A program made the position numbers and the translations under genes. From JAXJYR01 sp964593515 (GTDB taxonomy: Bacteria > Bacillota_I > Bacilli_A > Erysipelotrichales > Erysipelotrichaceae), in NCBI GenBank assembly GCA_964593515.1, contig CAZQJH010000066.1, positions 1 to 8,997 on the forward strand: a stretch of 8,997 bases of DNA. The letters run 5' to 3'. Below the pieces are notes generated by a model that worked only from the letters and a program-made list of their open reading frames with translations, did no database searches and had not been told where the DNA came from. Every line of letters starts with the position of its first letter. Positions within the stretch are counted from its first letter, which is position 1. Shown in pieces: positions 6,909-8,997 of the stretch.

Positions 6909-6938
6909 TTTGCATATTGATATTAAAAATAGTATAAT
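6909..6938 (+). promoter_or_regulatory. Promoter of the transketolase operon
   Basis: A consensus TATAAT at 6933-6938 lies 18 bases after TTTGCA (6909-6914), or 17 after the overlapping TTGCAT. Transcription would begin near 6945, about 24 nt before the ATG. A full AAGGAGGA ribosome site (6953-6960) sits eight bases from the start codon, in keeping with high expression. Confidence 0.7.
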
Positions 6939-6968
6939 ATAAAATGATTATTAAGGAGGATTTTTGCA

Positions 6969-7790
6969 ATGTCTAACGTAGAACATTTAAATGAGCATAT
7001 CTTAAATATGCGAAGAAATATTATAAAAATGGTAAGTGAAGCAAAATCTGGTCACCCAGGTGGAAGTTTATCTTGTTTAGAAATGATGAGTGCTATTTTC
7101 TTTACACAAATTAAAATGACTAAAGAAAATGCTAATTCTTTAGAAAGAGATCGTTTCGTTTTATCTAAAGGTCATGCAGCCCCTGCTTTATATGCAGTAT
7201 TAGCTGAATTAGGAATTTTAGAAGAAGAAGAATTATTAACTTTACGTAAAATTGGTAGTCGTTTACAAGGACACCCATGTATGCGCAAAGTACCTGGAGT
7301 AGATATGTCTACTGGTTCATTAGGTCAAGGTATTTCAGCAGCAGTTGGAATGGCTTTATCTAATAAATATCACGAAAACCCTTATCGTATTTACACAATT
7401 TTAGGTGATGGTGAATGTCAAGAAGGTGAAGTTTGGGAAGCAGCAATGTGTGCAGCTCACTACAAATTAGATAATTTAATGGCATTTGTTGACCACAACC
7501 ACTTACAAATTGATGGAGACGTTAGAGATGTAATGAATCCAACTCCAATTGATGAAAAATTCAAAGCATTTGGATGGCATGTTATCGTTTTAGAAGATGG
7601 ACATGATTTTGATGCTATTGTTGCAGCAATTGAAGAAGCAAAAACAGTTAAAGGAAAACCAACAGTAGTTGTAGCTAATACAATTAAAGGTAAAGGTGTT
7701 TCTTTCATGGAAAATAAAGCAAGCTGGCATGGAGTAGCTCCTAATGCTGAACAACGTGATCAAGCGCTTGAAGAATTGAAAGGAGAATAG
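6969..7790 (+). CDS. Transketolase, N-terminal subunit (TPP-binding half)
   Basis: This 273-residue protein corresponds to the first domain of transketolase (COG3959), a separate polypeptide here. Together with the next gene product it should transfer two-carbon units between ketose and aldose phosphates in the non-oxidative pentose phosphate pathway. Visible motifs are SGHPGGSLS (27-35), SKGHAAPALY (66-75), STGSLGQG (114-121), and the thiamine-diphosphate/Mg motif starting GDGECQEGEVWEAA (146-159) and ending DHN (175-177). KGKGVSFMEN (240-249) and WHG (253-255) close the domain. The protein ends where the pyrimidine-binding domain begins, so this is a natural split rather than a frameshift: both parts have their own start, stop and ribosome site. 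Codons include more C-ending forms (TTC, CAC, AAC) than neighbouring genes, suggesting high expression. Confidence 0.95.
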   Translation: MSNVEHLNEHILNMRRNIIKMVSEAKSGHPGGSLSCLEMMSAIFFTQIKMTKENANSLERDRFVLSKGHAAPALYAVLAELGILEEEELLTLRKIGSRLQGHPCMRKVPGVDMSTGSLGQGISAAVGMALSNKYHENPYRIYTILGDGECQEGEVWEAAMCAAHYKLDNLMAFVDHNHLQIDGDVRDVMNPTPIDEKFKAFGWHVIVLEDGHDFDAIVAAIEEAKTVKGKPTVVVANTIKGKGVSFMENKASWHGVAPNAEQRDQALEELKGE

Positions 7791-7792
7791 TC

Positions 7793-8728
7793 ATGGCCGA
7801 AGTTAAAAAGATTGCAACTAGAGAGGCATATGGTAATGCCTTAGCTCGTTTAGTAAAAGAAGATAAAAATATTATTGTTTTAGATGCTGACTTATCTGGA
7901 TCAACTAAAACTAAAAAAGCACAAGACGTATGTCCTGATCAATTCTACAACATGGGAATTGCTGAAGGTAATATGATGGGAGTGGCTGCTGGTTTAGCTG
8001 CTAGCGGTAATACAGTATTCGCATCAAGTTTCGCTATGTTTGCGACTGGTCGTGCTTATGAACAAATTCGTAACTCAATTGGTTACCCACACTTAAATGT
8101 AAAAGTATGTGCTTCACATGCTGGTATTACTGTAGGTGAAGATGGGGCATCTCACCAAAGTATTGAAGATATGGCAATTATGCGTGAAATTCCTGGAATG
8201 CAAGTAATTTGTCCTGCTGATGCGGTAGCTGCAGAAAAAGTTATTGAACAAGTAGCTAAAATTGATGGACCTTGTTATGTACGTTTAGGAAGAAGTGCAG
8301 TTGACGTAATTTATGATGAAACAGTTGATATTCAAATCGGTAAAGGTAATGTCTTACAAGAAGGTAAAGATGTTTGTATCGTTGCTTGCGGTATTATGGT
8401 TGAAGCTGCTACTCAAGCATGTGCTATCTTAAAAGAAAAAGGAATTAATCCTACTTTAGTAGATATGCATACAATCAAACCTATCGATAAAGAATTATTA
8501 GATCGTTTAGCACAAACTCATACTTTATTTGTAACTTGTGAAGAACACTCAGTAATCGGTGGATTAGGAAGTGCTGTTTGTGAAGCATTAGCTGAAACAA
8601 CACCACGTAAAGTTAAACGTGTAGGTATCTTAGATACATTTGGAGAAAGTGGTACTCCTGCTGAATTATTAGCTAAATATCACTGTACTAAAGATGATAT
8701 TGTGGAAACAGTATTAAATAACCTTTAA
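7793..8728 (+). CDS. Transketolase, C-terminal subunit (pyrimidine-binding half)
   Basis: This 311-residue protein matches the second and third transketolase domains (COG3958). The catalytic Glu that activates the thiamine aminopyrimidine ring is E58 in NMGIAEGNMMGVAAGLA (53-69). Phosphate/substrate-loop sequence includes SHAGITVGEDGASHQSIED (108-126) and RLGRS (164-168). The C-terminal domain has DMHTIKPID (224-232), CEEHSVIGGLGSAV (249-262) and the end motif DTFGESG (281-287). The ATG lies two bases after the stop of the N-terminal subunit gene. Its ribosome site, AGGAG at 7781-7785, is inside that gene's 3' end, so equal, coupled translation of two interacting subunits is expected. Tandem TAA TAA stops are followed by a terminator at 8737. 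Confidence 0.95.
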   Translation: MAEVKKIATREAYGNALARLVKEDKNIIVLDADLSGSTKTKKAQDVCPDQFYNMGIAEGNMMGVAAGLAASGNTVFASSFAMFATGRAYEQIRNSIGYPHLNVKVCASHAGITVGEDGASHQSIEDMAIMREIPGMQVICPADAVAAEKVIEQVAKIDGPCYVRLGRSAVDVIYDETVDIQIGKGNVLQEGKDVCIVACGIMVEAATQACAILKEKGINPTLVDMHTIKPIDKELLDRLAQTHTLFVTCEEHSVIGGLGSAVCEALAETTPRKVKRVGILDTFGESGTPAELLAKYHCTKDDIVETVLNNL

Positions 8729-8736
8729 TAAATTTT

Positions 8737-8764
8737 AACTCTTGTTTAAAAACAAGAGTTTTTT
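8737..8764 (+). terminator. Terminator of the transketolase operon
   Basis: AACTCTTGTTT (8737-8747) and AAACAAGAGTT (8750-8760) are exact reverse complements (the innermost bases forming the loop), running straight into a T-tract to 8764. It begins eight bases after the stop codon. Confidence 0.92.
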
Positions 8765-8779
8765 ATTAAAGCAAAAATA

Positions 8780-8788
8780 TGCTATACT
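8780..8788 (+). promoter_or_regulatory. Probable promoter of the right-edge gene (extended -10)
   Basis: TATACT at 8783-8788 is preceded by TGC, an extended -10. The region 17 bases upstream is only the T-tract of the terminator (TTTTTA), a weak -35. The start would be near 8795, giving a leader of about 28 nt before the ATG at 8823. Confidence 0.5.
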
Positions 8789-8822
8789 ATTGATAGAAGA
8801 AAAGCGAAAGGATGTGGAAGAT

Positions 8823-8997
8823 ATGTGTAATGCATCACTTGGATTAATAGAAGAATATTATGAAAAAGGAAGAATTAAAGGATTTGAAATAGGAATCGAA
8901 CTAGGAATCGCACAAGTAATTGCCAGTGAAAAAGCTAAACATGAAGCAATTATGAACCAAACTATCTTAAACTTACATAACATCAATATTTCAATTA
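8823..8997 (+). CDS. Unidentified protein with glycine-periodic helix, 3'-truncated by window edge
   Basis: Fifty-eight codons are visible and the frame is still open at the window end. The first part reads MCNASLGLIEEYYEKGRIKG and continues FEIGIELGIAQ, with glycines every four residues (G16, G20, G24, G28) in an acidic, helical setting. Such KG/EG-periodic stretches after an MC-start are common in the C-terminal tails of Rpn/PD-(D/E)XK transposase-like proteins of Bacillota. The recognisable nuclease part is not in this window, so no function is claimed. A ribosome site, AAAGGATG (8807-8814), precedes the ATG by eight bases. The same frame is open back to 8739 and reads L-I-E-E-K-R-K-D-V-E-D just before the ATG, so a GTG (8814) or TTG (8790) start, or a decayed longer gene, cannot be excluded. 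Confidence 0.6.
   Translation, partial: MCNASLGLIEEYYEKGRIKGFEIGIELGIAQVIASEKAKHEAIMNQTILNLHNINISI

Noticed and set aside
8737..8822. Riboswitch or small RNA between the transketolase operon and the last gene
   Set aside because: The 94 bases after the stop are explained by the terminator hairpin, an extended -10 promoter and a ribosome site; no further conserved fold is apparent.
1..8997. Mycoplasma-type code (TGA read as Trp)
   Set aside because: Low GC and the absence of TGA stops suggested it, but all real genes read through without any in-frame TGA and use TGG for Trp. Eight stops are too few to read meaning into the lack of TGA.

Overview
The window is about two-thirds A+T. It has strong Shine-Dalgarno sites, sigma-A-type promoters, U-tract terminators and A/T-ending codons. 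Trp is read as TGG, and every visible stop is TAA or TAG, with no in-frame TGA. This points to a low-GC Bacillota, and the gene set (split transketolase, Tex, PepT, COG2509-type flavoprotein, acyltransferase-3) would fit an Erysipelotrichia-like gut bacterium. The lineage is an inference from composition and gene types only.

Layout. (1) 1-2864, plus strand: an apparent operon of the 3' end of a membrane acyltransferase, a COG2509-type FAD-dependent oxidoreductase overlapping it by one base (TAATG), and a small helical, possibly ferritin-like protein, closed by a hairpin terminator. (2) 2844-4130: pepT (peptidase T). Its promoter appears to lie inside the preceding terminator, and its start is the second of two in-frame ATGs. 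(3) 4132-4632, minus strand: a small pentapeptide-repeat protein. It converges on pepT across a shared hairpin and diverges from tex across a 100-bp regulatory region with back-to-back promoters and two inverted repeats. (4) 4751-6883: tex. (5) 6969-8728: a two-gene transketolase operon (N- and C-terminal halves as separate proteins) with its own promoter and a strong terminator. (6) 8823-end: the beginning of a gene for a glycine-periodic protein that runs off the window and recalls the tails of Rpn/PD-(D/E)XK transposase-like proteins.

Most of this is housekeeping: peptide degradation, pentose-phosphate metabolism and RNA/transcription-associated Tex. I see no tRNA, rRNA, CRISPR array, insertion sequence or phage module, and no clear new multi-gene system. 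The items most worth a second look are the promoter-in-terminator before pepT, the perfect 15-bp hairpin inside the acyltransferase gene, the cysteine-laddered pentapeptide protein with its symmetrical control region, and the partial gene at the right edge.
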